A stretch of DNA of 64,000 nucleotides from CAVQNQ01 sp963714205 (GTDB lineage Bacteria; Acidobacteriota; Terriglobia; Bryobacterales; Bryobacteraceae), in NCBI GenBank assembly GCA_963714205.1, contig CAVQNQ010000002.1, forward strand, positions 1,488,001 through 1,552,000. The letters are read 5' to 3'. Both the position numbers and the translations under genes were made by a program. Below, one piece after another: positions 8,516 through 17,614 of the stretch. The stretch's first letter is position 1. Each line of letters starts with the position of its first letter. The notes under the pieces were generated by a model. That model did no database searches and was not told the DNA's origin. It saw only the letters and a program-made list of their open reading frames with translations.

Positions 8516-11500
8516 ATGCCCTTTGTCCACCTGCACTGCCATACGGATTACTCTCTGCTCGATGGTGCCTGCGACATCGACCAGTTGATGCAGGCGGTGG
8601 CCGCGCAGAAGATGCCGGCCGTGGCCATGACCGACCATGGAAACCTGTTCGGAGCGGTCAAGTTCTACAACTCCGCCCAAAACGCGGGCATACACCCGGT
8701 GATCGGCTGTGAAGCCTATATATCCCAGCAGGGTCATCAGACCCGCTCGGAGACCGACCGCTACAACCACCTGGTGCTGCTCTGCGAAAACCAGGAGGGC
8801 TACCGCAACCTCATCAAGCTGGTTTCCACCTCCTACCTCGAAGGCTTCTATTACAAGCCGCGCATCGATCTCGACCTGCTCGCCAGCCACTCGAAAGGGC
8901 TGATCGCCATGTCGGCCTGCCTGCGCGGCCACATCCCCGAGACCCTCCTCTCGCAGAAATATGAAGATGCGCGCCGGCTGGCCCACACGTATGGCGATAT
9001 CTTCGGCCGGGACAACTTCTTTCTTGAAGTCCAGGACCACCACCTCGAACAGGACAAACGTCTCATTCCCGAATTGAACCGCCTCTCGCAGGAGAGCGGC
9101 CTGGCGCTGGTGGCCACCAACGATTCCCACTACCTCCACAAGGAAGACGCGCGCGCGCACGAAATCCTGCTGTGCATCCAGACCGGCAAGAACATGAACG
9201 ATGCCAGCCGTATGCGCTGGGCGACGCCGGACTTCTATCTCAAATCGCGCGACGAGATGATGGAGCTTTTCGGCGAGATCGAAGAGGCCGTCGATCGCAC
9301 CTGGGAAATAGCGCAGCGCTGCCAGGTCAAGCTGGAAAAAGTCAAGGAGCCGTTTCCGCGTTTCGACGTTCCCGCGGAACATACCACCGATACCTACTTC
9401 GAATACGTAGCGCGGCAGGGTTTCGAGAAGCGCCGTCCCCGCCTGGAAGCCATGCGCGCCAGCGGCAGTCTGAAGCACGATCTGGCCGAGTACGCCGAAC
9501 GCCTCGACAACGAAATCCGGATGATTCAGAAGATGAAGTTCGCGGGTTATTTTCTGATCGTATGGGACTTCATCCGCTACGCCAAATCCAAGGGCATCCC
9601 GGTGGGACCGGGGCGCGGATCGGCCGCCGGCAGCCTGGTCGGATACGCCATGGCCATCACCGATATCGACCCGCTGCAATATGGGCTGCTCTTCGAGCGC
9701 TTCCTTAACCCGGAGCGCGTGAGCCTGCCGGATATCGATATCGATTTCTGCATGAACCGCCGCGGTGAGGTGATCGACTATGTCACCCGGAAATACGGCC
9801 GCGAGCAGGTGGCCCAGATCATTACCTTCAATACGCTCGGCGCGCGCGCCGCTATTAAAGACGTCGCGCGTGTACTCGAGATGCCGTTCCAGGACGCCGA
9901 GCGCCTCACCAAGATGGTGCCCAACGTCCTGAACATTTCGCTGGACGAGTCTCTCAAGCAGGAGCCCGGCTTCGAAGAGGCGGCGCGCAAGGATCCGCGC
10001 GTGGCGGACGTCCTCACGGTGGCGCGGCGCCTGGAAGGCCTGGCGCGCAACTGCTCGGTGCACGCTGCCGGGGTGGTCATCTCACCGCAGCCGCTCAAGG
10101 AGCTGGTGCCGCTGTACAAGACGAACCGCGACGAAATCGTCACGCAGTTCGACATGAATGGCCTGGAGAAACTTCAGCTCCTCAAAATGGATTTTCTGGG
10201 TCTCACCACCTTGACGCTCATCGAGGACGCCCAGCGGCTCATCGAGAAACGCCACGGCGTGAAGCTCTCGCCCGAAGACTTGCCGCTGGAGGACCCGGCG
10301 ACCTACGAAATCTTCTGCAAGGGCTTCACCAGCGGCGTGTTCCAGTTCGAATCCGCGGGCATGCGCGACATCCTGCGCCGCTACCATCCCAGCCGCATCG
10401 AGGATCTCACGGCGCTCAACGCGCTCTACCGGCCCGGGCCGATCCAGGGCGGCATGATCGACGATTTCATCGAGCGCAAGTGGGGCCGCCGCGCGGTGCA
10501 ATACGAGTTCCCGGAGCTCAAGGAGCTGCTCGAAGAGACTTACGGCGTGATCGTCTACCAGGAACAGGTGATGCAGATCTCGAATCGCCTGGCGGGCTAC
10601 TCTCTGGGCGAGGCCGACCTGCTGCGGCGCGCCATGGGCAAAAAGAAGGCCGAGGAAATGGCCAAGCAGCGCGAGCGCTTTATCAATGGCGCGCTGGAAC
10701 GCGGATTCGCACAGAAGAAGGTCGAAAAGATCTTCGACCTGATGGAGCAGTTCGCCGGCTACGGCTTCAACAAGTCGCATGCGGCGGCGTATGCGTACCT
10801 GGCGTTCGTCACGGCTTATTTGAAGGCGCATTACCCGGTGGACTTCATGGCGGCGCTGCTCACCTCCGAAACCGGCAATACCGCCAAGATCGTGAAGTAC
10901 ATCAATGAATGCCGCGAAATGGGCATCACGGTTCTGCCGCCGGACGTCAACCACAGCGATTGGAGTTTCACGCCGGATGGGCAGGCCATCCGTTTCGGGC
11001 TGGGCGCGGTGAAGAACCTGGGGCAATCGGCCGTGGAGGCCATCGGGACCGCGCGCGCCACGGCCGGGCGCTTCAGCTCGCTGCACGAATTTTGCGAAAA
11101 GGTGGACCTGGGCGCGGTGAACCGCCGTATGATCGAGAGCCTGATCCGCGCCGGCGCCATGGATTCGCTCGAAGGCACGCGCTCGCAGAAGATGGCCGCC
11201 ATCGAGAGCGCCATGGAAGGCGGCCAGCGCGTCTGGCGCGACCGCGAGAGCGGCCAGGTGGGCCTGTTCGGCGAGATCATGGCGGCCGAGCCGCACGCCG
11301 CGCCGCTACCCAACGTTCCGGACTGGACCGATAAAGAGAAGCTCGGCGGCGAAAAGGAGATGCTGGGCTTCTGGGTGACCGGGCATCCGCTCGACCGCTT
11401 CGCGGACAAGATCGCCGAGCTGGCCACGCACGATACGAGCAAGCTGGAGGGCTTGGGCAAAGGCGTCGAAGTGAAACTCTCCGGGGTGCTCACGGGAATC

Positions 11501-11968
11501 GTGCGCAAACGCAACCGCGAGGGCAAACCGTGGGTGTCCCTGACCATCGAAGACCGCATCGGCTCGTTGGACGCCATGGTTTTCGCGGCTAGCTACGAGC
11601 GGCTGGCACCGCTGGTGGCGGAGGATTGCGCCGTGCTGCTCACCGGCCTGGTGCTGCCGGAAGAGAACGCGCCGCCTAAGATTTCCGTGCAGGACATTGT
11701 GCCGCTGGAGAACGCGCGCGTGGATATGCCCGGCGTGATTTCGATTCGCGTGTGGTTGGGGCGGAACGGAAAGCTGGATCGCGCGCGGGAACTTCACGAG
11801 TTGTTCGGCCGCAAGCCGGGCGAGACGCAGGTGCGGCTGCGCCTGGAGATGGCGCGCGATTTCGCGGTGCTGCTGGATGTGCCGGCGAGGGTGCGTCCGG
11901 ACCGGGAATTCCGCGCGGCCGTGGAGGCGATCTGCGGAGCGGAAGCCATCGAGCGCGTAGCGGGGTAG
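8516..11968 (+). CDS. dnaE: DNA polymerase III alpha subunit
   Basis: This is the replicative polymerase, 1150 residues. The N-terminal PHP domain starts directly (PFVHLHCHTDYSLLDG, with the HxH metal motif). The palm has the catalytic PDIDIDF motif, preceded by GPGRGSAAGS. The C-terminal part has an OB-fold region around VKLSGVLTGIVRKRN. Length matches the DnaE1 type. The ATG at 8516 is chosen because it starts at the PHP domain and has GGAG 12 bases upstream; a GTG at 8486 would add ten atypical residues. It stands alone, between tRNA-Arg and padR. Confidence 0.95.
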   Translation: MPFVHLHCHTDYSLLDGACDIDQLMQAVAAQKMPAVAMTDHGNLFGAVKFYNSAQNAGIHPVIGCEAYISQQGHQTRSETDRYNHLVLLCENQEGYRNLIKLVSTSYLEGFYYKPRIDLDLLASHSKGLIAMSACLRGHIPETLLSQKYEDARRLAHTYGDIFGRDNFFLEVQDHHLEQDKRLIPELNRLSQESGLALVATNDSHYLHKEDARAHEILLCIQTGKNMNDASRMRWATPDFYLKSRDEMMELFGEIEEAVDRTWEIAQRCQVKLEKVKEPFPRFDVPAEHTTDTYFEYVARQGFEKRRPRLEAMRASGSLKHDLAEYAERLDNEIRMIQKMKFAGYFLIVWDFIRYAKSKGIPVGPGRGSAAGSLVGYAMAITDIDPLQYGLLFERFLNPERVSLPDIDIDFCMNRRGEVIDYVTRKYGREQVAQIITFNTLGARAAIKDVARVLEMPFQDAERLTKMVPNVLNISLDESLKQEPGFEEAARKDPRVADVLTVARRLEGLARNCSVHAAGVVISPQPLKELVPLYKTNRDEIVTQFDMNGLEKLQLLKMDFLGLTTLTLIEDAQRLIEKRHGVKLSPEDLPLEDPATYEIFCKGFTSGVFQFESAGMRDILRRYHPSRIEDLTALNALYRPGPIQGGMIDDFIERKWGRRAVQYEFPELKELLEETYGVIVYQEQVMQISNRLAGYSLGEADLLRRAMGKKKAEEMAKQRERFINGALERGFAQKKVEKIFDLMEQFAGYGFNKSHAAAYAYLAFVTAYLKAHYPVDFMAALLTSETGNTAKIVKYINECREMGITVLPPDVNHSDWSFTPDGQAIRFGLGAVKNLGQSAVEAIGTARATAGRFSSLHEFCEKVDLGAVNRRMIESLIRAGAMDSLEGTRSQKMAAIESAMEGGQRVWRDRESGQVGLFGEIMAAEPHAAPLPNVPDWTDKEKLGGEKEMLGFWVTGHPLDRFADKIAELATHDTSKLEGLGKGVEVKLSGVLTGIVRKRNREGKPWVSLTIEDRIGSLDAMVFAASYERLAPLVAEDCAVLLTGLVLPEENAPPKISVQDIVPLENARVDMPGVISIRVWLGRNGKLDRARELHELFGRKPGETQVRLRLEMARDFAVLLDVPARVRPDREFRAAVEAICGAEAIERVAG

Positions 11969-11993
11969 AAATCGCTCAAGCTTTGCCTACCCC
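11962..11993 (+). terminator. Inverted repeat after dnaE
   Basis: GGGGTAG (11962-11968, including the dnaE stop) pairs perfectly with CTACCCC (11987-11993) across an 18-base loop. There is no T-run, and the -35 box of the padR promoter follows at once. It may end dnaE transcripts or be an operator next to the promoter. Confidence 0.35.
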
Positions 11994-12022
11994 TTGACAT
12001 TCTACTGGAACCCGGGTATCGT
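11994..12022 (+). promoter_or_regulatory. Promoter of padR-permease operon, leaderless type
   Basis: A perfect -35 TTGACA (11994-11999), a 17-base spacer and -10 TATCGT (12017-12022) lead to a predicted transcript start within a few bases of the padR ATG at 12032. No ribosome-binding site is present, so the mRNA would be leaderless or nearly so. Confidence 0.7.
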
Positions 12023-12031
12023 TCCCCTAGG

Positions 12032-12394
12032 ATGTCTACACGAAGACTGCCGACCCGCACCGAACTTCTGCAGGGAACCCTGGACGTGCTGATTCTGCGC
12101 ACGCTGGCTCAGGGCCCGGCCCACGGTTACGCCATCGCCAAGGCCATCGCACGCACCTCCGAAGAAGTGTTGCAGGTGGAGCAAGGGTCGCTCTATCCGG
12201 CTCTGCACCGCCTCATCAAGGCGGGCTGGATTTCCGCCGAAGGAGGCGTCTCCGAGAACAACCGGCGCGCCAAGTATTACCGCCTCACCGCTGCGGGCCG
12301 CCGGCAACTCCGCGTGGAGACCGGCAAATGGGAGAGGCTGGTCCGGGCTATCGACCGCGTTTTGAGGCCGGCCGACGAGGAGACCGCCTCATGA
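12032..12394 (+). CDS. PadR family transcriptional regulator
   Basis: The 120-residue protein is a PadR winged helix with the typical opening LLQGTLDVLILRTLAQGPAHGYAIAKAI, the recognition part QGSLYPALHRL, and the wing NNRRAKYYRLTAAGRRQL. The last helix mediates dimerisation. In Acidobacteria, such short PadR genes commonly sit directly before a large MacB-type permease gene and are thought to repress the pair. Here the stop overlaps the permease ATG (ATGA), so the two are translationally coupled. The inducing ligand is unknown. Confidence 0.92.
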   Translation: MSTRRLPTRTELLQGTLDVLILRTLAQGPAHGYAIAKAIARTSEEVLQVEQGSLYPALHRLIKAGWISAEGGVSENNRRAKYYRLTAAGRRQLRVETGKWERLVRAIDRVLRPADEETAS

Positions 12395-14949
12395 GCCGGC
12401 GCCGACGAGCGTTGGAGGGCTTCGAGGAGGAGATTCGCGACCATATCGACCAGGAGACCCGCGATAACATCGAACGCGGCATGCCGCCCGAGGAAGCGCG
12501 CTTCGCGGCCCTGCGCAAATTCGGCAACGTCACGCGCGTCCAGGAGGAAACCCGCCAGGTCTGGGTAGGCGTGTGGCTGGAAGAGTTGCTCCAGGACGCG
12601 CGCCACGGCTGGAGAGCGCTCCTGCGGAATCCCGGTTTCACGCTCACGGCCACGCTGACGCTCGCGCTGGGCATCGGCCTGACTACCGCTGCCTTCAGCG
12701 TGGTGAACGCGGTGCTCCTGCGCCCGCTGCCGTACCCGAATCCGGAGCGCCTGGTCTGGGCTGCGGTTTACGATCCCGACCTCCAGCGCGACATGGTCTC
12801 TTCGCCGGATTTCCTGGAGTGGCGCGAGCACGCGCAATCTTACACAGCCATGGGCGCCTACGGTTACCAGCGCACCGCGGTGGCCACGGCCCGCGACGCC
12901 AGCCAGGTGAACGGCGTCGTCATCGCCGGCGATTTCTGGCGCATCACCGGCGTGGCCCCCGCGCTGGGGCGTCTGTTCGAGCCGCAAGAGCAGAATACCG
13001 TCGTCCTCTCCTGGGATCTTTTCGAGCGCCAGTTTGCAGCCGATCCGCATGTGGTGGGAAGCTCCGTCACCGTGGACGGCCGCGCTTTCACGATCGCCGG
13101 CGTTCTCCCCAAAAGCTTCCGGTTTCAGTTTCCGATGTGGTGGTCGGCCTTGTACCCGCAGGCGATCGAGGCGTATGTCCCGTTGCCCGTGAACGACATT
13201 TCGCGCGGACGAACCGTCAACGTGGTGGCGGCGCTCAAGCCGAACGTCGCCATCGGCCAGTCCCTATCCGAACTCGAGGTGATGGAGAAACACATCCTGG
13301 AGAAGCGGCCGGGCCGCCAGCCGAGCCCGGTCATTTCGAAACTGCGGATCGAGCCTCTCCAGGAGAAGCTGGTTGGCGGCGCCCGCCCGGCGTTGCTCAT
13401 TTTGCTCGCCGCAGGCATTTTCGTGTTGCTGATGGCTTCCACGAACATCGCCAACCTGCTGCTGGCGCAGGCCACCGTCCGACGCAGGGAAACCGCCATC
13501 CGCGCGGCCGTGGGCGCCGGACGCGCGCGCCTTTTCCGGTGGCTGCTCGCCGAGAATGCTCTGCTGTGTCTCACGGGCGGCGCCGCGGGCTTGGCGCTGG
13601 CCCCCTGCGCCATTCGGGTGCTGGTGCGCCTCTCGCCCGCCGCCGTTCCCAGACTCGCGGAGACGGCCATCGATGGCGCGGTCCTGGCGTTCACCGCGGC
13701 GGTATCGCTCGGGTCCGGGATTCTGTTCGGAGCCGGTCCAGCCATTCTGCTGCTCCGCGGCGATTTGAGCGAAGCTCTCAAGGAAGGCGCGCGGACCTCG
13801 GCCGGCTGGCCGTGGCTTCGCATACGCAGGCTGCTGGTAGCCGCCGAGATCGCCCTGGCGGTCGTGCTCCTGGCCGGCGCGGGATTGATGCTGAAGAGCT
13901 ACTGGGGCATGAATCGGCGCCCGCCCGGCTTCGCGCCGGAAAGCGTGTTGGTGATGAAGGTCAGACTGGCCGGACCGCGTTACGCCGCGAAACCCGCGCA
14001 GGACGCCTACGTGCGCGAATTGCTCGGGCGCCTCGAAAGGGCTCCCGGTGTGCGAGCCGCGGGACTTTCCAGCTGGTTTCTTTGGGATGGCGTCCCATTC
14101 CCCAGCGACACTTCACCCGGCCAGAGCCACGTGATCCGGTTGAACGCCGCGTCCACGGGGTACTTGCAGGCCATCGGTATCCGCCTGCTCAAGGGTCGCT
14201 GGCTCACAGAGGCCGATGCGGGCCGGGCCGTGCTGCTGAACGAGAGCATGGCACGGCAGGCATTCGGCGCGGCCGATGCGCTGGGACACGCGTTTGCTAC
14301 CCCGGCACCCTCGACCGTCGTCGGGATCGTGGCCGATTTGAAATACTCCGCGCTGGACGCCGCGCCGGCGCCGGAGGTCTACATCCCCTTCCAGCAGACG
14401 CCGTTCATTCAGGGCATGGATGTGGCCGTCGGGACTTCCGGCGATCCCCGAGCGGTCGCGCCGGATATCCGGAAGCTGATCTCGGGGATCGATCCGGCGC
14501 AGCCCGTATTCGACGTGAAGACGTTGGAGCAGGCGCTGGCCGATTCCATTGCCCCACGCCGCTTCAGCCTGGTTCTGCTGGGGACGTTCGCGGCCTCCGC
14601 GCTGGTGCTGGCGCTGGTGGGCATCTACGGCGTGGTGTCGTATTCGGTGGCCGCCCGCGCGCGCGACATCGGTATTCGCATGGCGCTGGGCGCGCGGCAA
14701 TCTCAAGTTGTTCGCGCGGTGGTGGCGGAGGGAATGGCCACAGCGCTGGCCGGGATCGCCGCCGGACTGGCAGCCGCTTGGGGAATGACGCGCCTGATGG
14801 CGAGTCTGCTCTATGACGTGACGGCCGGCGATGCGGGAACCTTTTCGGCGGTGGCCGCCACGCTGGCAGTCGCCGCCACGCTGGCGTGCTGGTGGCCGGC
14901 GCGCAAGGCGGCGAGTGTCGATCCGATTCTCACATTGCGGCACGAATAA
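12391..14949 (+). CDS. ADOP-type ABC permease (MacB/FtsX family, acidobacterial duplicated orphan permease)
   Basis: The 852-residue membrane protein starts with a cytoplasmic helical stretch (about residues 1-60: FEEEIRDHIDQETRDNIERG, then EEARFAALRKFGNVTRVQE) that marks this acidobacterial family. It is followed by a MacB-like periplasmic domain and two FtsX permease units: residues about 330-480, with LLLAQATVRRRETAIRAAVGAGR, and the C-terminal 200, with DIGIRMALGARQ. No ATP-binding subunit is encoded next to it, hence 'orphan'. Role: probably export or mechanotransmission in the envelope; the substrate is unknown. It is coupled to padR by an ATGA overlap. Confidence 0.88.
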   Translation: MSRRRRALEGFEEEIRDHIDQETRDNIERGMPPEEARFAALRKFGNVTRVQEETRQVWVGVWLEELLQDARHGWRALLRNPGFTLTATLTLALGIGLTTAAFSVVNAVLLRPLPYPNPERLVWAAVYDPDLQRDMVSSPDFLEWREHAQSYTAMGAYGYQRTAVATARDASQVNGVVIAGDFWRITGVAPALGRLFEPQEQNTVVLSWDLFERQFAADPHVVGSSVTVDGRAFTIAGVLPKSFRFQFPMWWSALYPQAIEAYVPLPVNDISRGRTVNVVAALKPNVAIGQSLSELEVMEKHILEKRPGRQPSPVISKLRIEPLQEKLVGGARPALLILLAAGIFVLLMASTNIANLLLAQATVRRRETAIRAAVGAGRARLFRWLLAENALLCLTGGAAGLALAPCAIRVLVRLSPAAVPRLAETAIDGAVLAFTAAVSLGSGILFGAGPAILLLRGDLSEALKEGARTSAGWPWLRIRRLLVAAEIALAVVLLAGAGLMLKSYWGMNRRPPGFAPESVLVMKVRLAGPRYAAKPAQDAYVRELLGRLERAPGVRAAGLSSWFLWDGVPFPSDTSPGQSHVIRLNAASTGYLQAIGIRLLKGRWLTEADAGRAVLLNESMARQAFGAADALGHAFATPAPSTVVGIVADLKYSALDAAPAPEVYIPFQQTPFIQGMDVAVGTSGDPRAVAPDIRKLISGIDPAQPVFDVKTLEQALADSIAPRRFSLVLLGTFAASALVLALVGIYGVVSYSVAARARDIGIRMALGARQSQVVRAVVAEGMATALAGIAAGLAAAWGMTRLMASLLYDVTAGDAGTFSAVAATLAVAATLACWWPARKAASVDPILTLRHE

Positions 14950-14981
14950 GCGCCGCTCCGCCCTGCTACGATCGATTCCAG

Positions 14982-15920
14982 ATGCTCTCGTGGCTCCTGA
15001 TCGGAATCGGCGATATCGCCAGAAAACGCGTGCTGCCCGCGATCCTCGCCGAACCTCGCAGCCGGTTGGCCGGGATCGTCACGCGAGACCCCTTCAAGGC
15101 CGAGGCGTGGAACGTCCCAGCCTGGAGCGATCTCGATCGGGCGCTCGCCGAATCCGGCGCGGACGCGGTGTACATCGCCACTCCGGTTTTCCTGCACGCC
15201 CCGCAGACCATCGCCTGCCTAAGCGCGGGACGGCACGTCCTGTGCGAGAAACCCATGGCCCTGAACTACGCCGAGGCCTGTTCCATGGAGCGCGCGGCCG
15301 CCGCGACAGGCCGGCTGCTCGGCATCGCCTACTACCGGCGCATGTACCCCAAAGCCCGGCGCGCCCGGGAGCTGATGGATGCCGGGGCCATCGGCCAGCC
15401 CTTTCTGGCCGAGGCAACTTCGCACGACTGGCTGCGCCATGAGGGCTTCGCCAGCGACTGGCGCATCCACCCCGAACTGGCCGGCGGAGGCCCGCTCTAT
15501 GATATCGCCTCGCATCGGATCGACCTGATGAACTTTCTCTTCGGCGCCCCGCTGCGTGCCGGCGGACGCCGTTCCAACCTGATCCACCAGATCGGCGTGG
15601 AAGACAACGCCACGGTGTGGATCGAATATGCGAGCGGAGTGCGCGGCCTGGTGGACGTCCGCTGGCATTCGCGCGTGCCGCGCGACGAATTCCGCGTGCG
15701 GGGAACCGAGGGCGAACTGAACCTGACGCCGCTCAACGGCCCGGAGCTCGCTTGGCCCGGCGGCCAGGAGAGCATCGCACCGCACGGGAACCTGCATTAC
15801 CCGTGTGTGGCCGAGTTCGTCTCCGCGGTTCTGGAGGGCGCGCCCTTGCGGTCAAGCGCGACCAGCGCCCTGCAGACCGAGTGGGTCATCCAGCAGGTGA
15901 TGGCCGAACCGGCGGATTAG
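14982..15920 (+). CDS. Gfo/Idh/MocA family oxidoreductase
   Basis: This 312-residue NAD(P)-dependent dehydrogenase has an N-terminal Rossmann fold (LIGIGDIARKRVLPAI) and the family signature HVLCEKPMAL, in which the Lys-Pro pair lies near the active site. The second domain has GGGPLYDIASHRIDLMNFLFG, in which the Asp and His are catalytic candidates. The ATG at 14982 places the glycine motif at the N-terminus as usual. The substrate is probably a sugar or inositol derivative, but nothing nearby identifies it. The gene stands alone between the permease gene and a convergent small gene. Confidence 0.9.
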   Translation: MLSWLLIGIGDIARKRVLPAILAEPRSRLAGIVTRDPFKAEAWNVPAWSDLDRALAESGADAVYIATPVFLHAPQTIACLSAGRHVLCEKPMALNYAEACSMERAAAATGRLLGIAYYRRMYPKARRARELMDAGAIGQPFLAEATSHDWLRHEGFASDWRIHPELAGGGPLYDIASHRIDLMNFLFGAPLRAGGRRSNLIHQIGVEDNATVWIEYASGVRGLVDVRWHSRVPRDEFRVRGTEGELNLTPLNGPELAWPGGQESIAPHGNLHYPCVAEFVSAVLEGAPLRSSATSALQTEWVIQQVMAEPAD

Positions 15921-15925
15921 CCGGC

Positions 15926-16246
15926 TCAGGCCGTTTTGGCGTACGATTTCACGGCCGCCGCTATTCCTCCGGCGCCGGCGGCAAGATCCTGCGGGTTCAT
16001 GGCCGGACGGACGGTGAGCCGCGCGTTGAACGCCAGAAACCACGGCTCCGCGATAGCCGGCAACTGCGAGCTGTCCTTCATGTCGAAGAAGATGTAGCCG
16101 GTGCGTTCGCCATTGTCCTCCGAGAAATACGCCGCTTCGGGTTTCAGATCGGCGAGGATCCGTTCGATTGTCGAACCTAGGGTTCCGTTTTGAGCCGCGC
16201 GATTTCCGGTTTCCACCGGAATCGACACTTTCAGTAGCATTCGCAT
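15926..16246 (-). CDS. Small conserved protein of unknown function
   Basis: The product has 106 residues (MRMLLKVSIPVETGN...). The start is fixed by a strong ribosome site AGGAGG seven bases upstream. An N-terminal beta strand, a helix with IERILADLKPEAAYF, and the strand GERTGYIFFDM suggest a ferredoxin-like, dimeric alpha-beta barrel fold. This is inference from pattern only. No catalytic motif, signal peptide or membrane segment is visible. The gene converges with the oxidoreductase gene (5 bases apart) and diverges from arsR. Confidence 0.7.
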   Translation of the reverse strand: MRMLLKVSIPVETGNRAAQNGTLGSTIERILADLKPEAAYFSEDNGERTGYIFFDMKDSSQLPAIAEPWFLAFNARLTVRPAMNPQDLAAGAGGIAAAVKSYAKTA

Positions 16247-16349
16247 GTTGTTGCCCTCCTGGAGCTTCCGCAATTATATGCTACGGCCCGGCGCTTCCTA
16301 GTCCCAAAACCTCCGCGTTTGTGCGATGCAGAACGGCAGCGCCGCGGGC

Positions 16350-16381
16350 TTGACAATTTCTATGATTCGAAGATAATAGAA
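16350..16381 (+). promoter_or_regulatory. arsR promoter with overlapping inverted repeat
   Basis: The -35 is TTGACA (16350-16355) and the -10 is GATAAT (16372-16377), 16 bases apart. The ATG of arsR follows at 16384, so the transcript would be leaderless. The spacer holds an inverted repeat, TTCTAT (16358-16363) with ATAGAA (16376-16381), and a central TTCGAA. This arrangement suits repression by an ArsR-family dimer. Confidence 0.65.
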
Positions 16382-16383
16382 TT

Positions 16384-16749
16384 ATGGAAACGTTGCGGTC
16401 GAAAGCGACGCCGGGCACCGACCGGACCGCCAACTATGCGGACATGTTCGCGGCTCTGGGAGCGGAGCCGCGCCTGCGGATCTTGCGCGCCCTTTTGGCC
16501 GCGCATCCCGATGGAATGGTAGTCGGGGAGATTCAGAACGAGCTTGGTATTGCGGCTTCCACTCTGTCGCACCACCTCGAGAAGCTCAAGAACGAGGATC
16601 TCATCGCGGTGCGCCGCGAAAGCACGTTCCTGCGATACACCGCCAATACCGCGATGCTGGAAGAACTGCTCGGGTTCCTCTACGCCGAGTGTTGCACCCG
16701 TAACAAGGCCATCAAACCGGCCAACATCACGCGGATATGCGAGCGCTGA
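16384..16749 (+). CDS. arsR: ArsR family metalloregulator
   Basis: The 121-residue repressor has a winged helix at about residues 20-95 (EPRLRILRALL, then the recognition helix AASTLSHHLEKLKNEDLI). A vicinal cysteine pair lies at residues 103-104 (AECCTRNK), near the C-terminus, which could bind As(III) together with another cysteine. This differs from the classical CxC(V)C sensor in the recognition helix, so the metal site is of a C-terminal type. It is the first gene of arsR-arsM-arsC and probably represses its own leaderless promoter. Confidence 0.9.
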   Translation: METLRSKATPGTDRTANYADMFAALGAEPRLRILRALLAAHPDGMVVGEIQNELGIAASTLSHHLEKLKNEDLIAVRRESTFLRYTANTAMLEELLGFLYAECCTRNKAIKPANITRICER

Positions 16750-16767
16750 TGGAAGGGAGAAATCGGC

Positions 16768-17610
16768 ATGGAATTGAAAGAGAAAGTGCGCGAGAAATAC
16801 GGCGAAGCGGCGCTTCGCGTCAAGCGGGGTGGAAGCTCGTGCTGCGGCTCGGCCCCCAGTTCGGCCGGTCGCATCGATCCCATCACCTCCAACCTCTATG
16901 AGGCAAGCCAGACCGGCGAGATCCCGGAAGGGGCCATACTTGCTTCGCTCGGCTGCGGCAATCCGACCGCGCTAGCCGCGCTCAATCCCGGCGAAACAGT
17001 ACTCGATCTCGGTTCAGGCGGGGGCATCGACGTGCTCCTTTCCGCGAGGCGCGTGGGACCGAGCGGCAAAGTCTACGGCCTCGACATGACCGACGAGATG
17101 CTGGCTCTCGCCCGCGAGAACCAGCGCAAAGCGGGAGTCGAAAACGTCGAGTTCCTGAAAGGCGAGATCGAAAATATCCCGTTGCCCGACAATTCGGTCG
17201 ATATCGTCATTTCCAATTGCGTGATCAACCTCTCGGGCGATAAGGACCGTGTGCTCCGCGAAGCGTTTCGCGTCCTCAGGCCGGGCGGCCGTTTCGCCGT
17301 CTCCGACGTGGTTGTCCGGGGCGAGGTGCCGGCCGAAGTGCGGCGCAGCATCGACCTGTGGACCGGCTGCGTTGCCGGGGCGCTGCGCGATTGCGATTAC
17401 GCCGCCAAGCTCACCGAGGCGGGCTTCGAATCGATCGACATAGAGCCTACCCGCGTTTACAGCATGGAGGACGCGCGGCAGTTTCTGAGCGGCGAAGGGA
17501 TCGATGCCGATGCGATCATCCCGCGGATCGAAGGCAAATTCATCAGCGCCTTCATCCGCGCGGTGAAACCAGCGCCGAGGGAGTGTTGTAGCCCGGCGTG
17601 CTGTAGCTGA
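16768..17610 (+). CDS. arsM: Arsenite S-adenosylmethionine methyltransferase ArsM
   Basis: This 280-residue enzyme turns As(III) into methylated arsenicals. The SAM motif LDLGSGGGIDVLL lies at about residues 79-91. The conserved arsenic-binding cysteines are visible at C63 (LGCGNP), C151 (SNCVINL) and C201 (TGCVAGAL). There is a cysteine pair near the N-terminus (SSCCGS) and two more at the C-terminus (ECCSPACCS), common extras in ArsM. The ATG at 16768 follows GGAAGGGAG. arsC starts 4 bases beyond the stop. Confidence 0.95.
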   Translation: MELKEKVREKYGEAALRVKRGGSSCCGSAPSSAGRIDPITSNLYEASQTGEIPEGAILASLGCGNPTALAALNPGETVLDLGSGGGIDVLLSARRVGPSGKVYGLDMTDEMLALARENQRKAGVENVEFLKGEIENIPLPDNSVDIVISNCVINLSGDKDRVLREAFRVLRPGGRFAVSDVVVRGEVPAEVRRSIDLWTGCVAGALRDCDYAAKLTEAGFESIDIEPTRVYSMEDARQFLSGEGIDADAIIPRIEGKFISAFIRAVKPAPRECCSPACCS

Positions 17611-17614
17611 GGGC

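Noticed and set aside
7499..10063. Open frame of 854 codons on the minus strand opposite purD and dnaE
   Set aside because: It covers two sure genes and tRNA-Arg on the other strand, has no recognisable motif and is rich in Arg, His, Gly and Val, as expected for the antisense of GC-rich genes.
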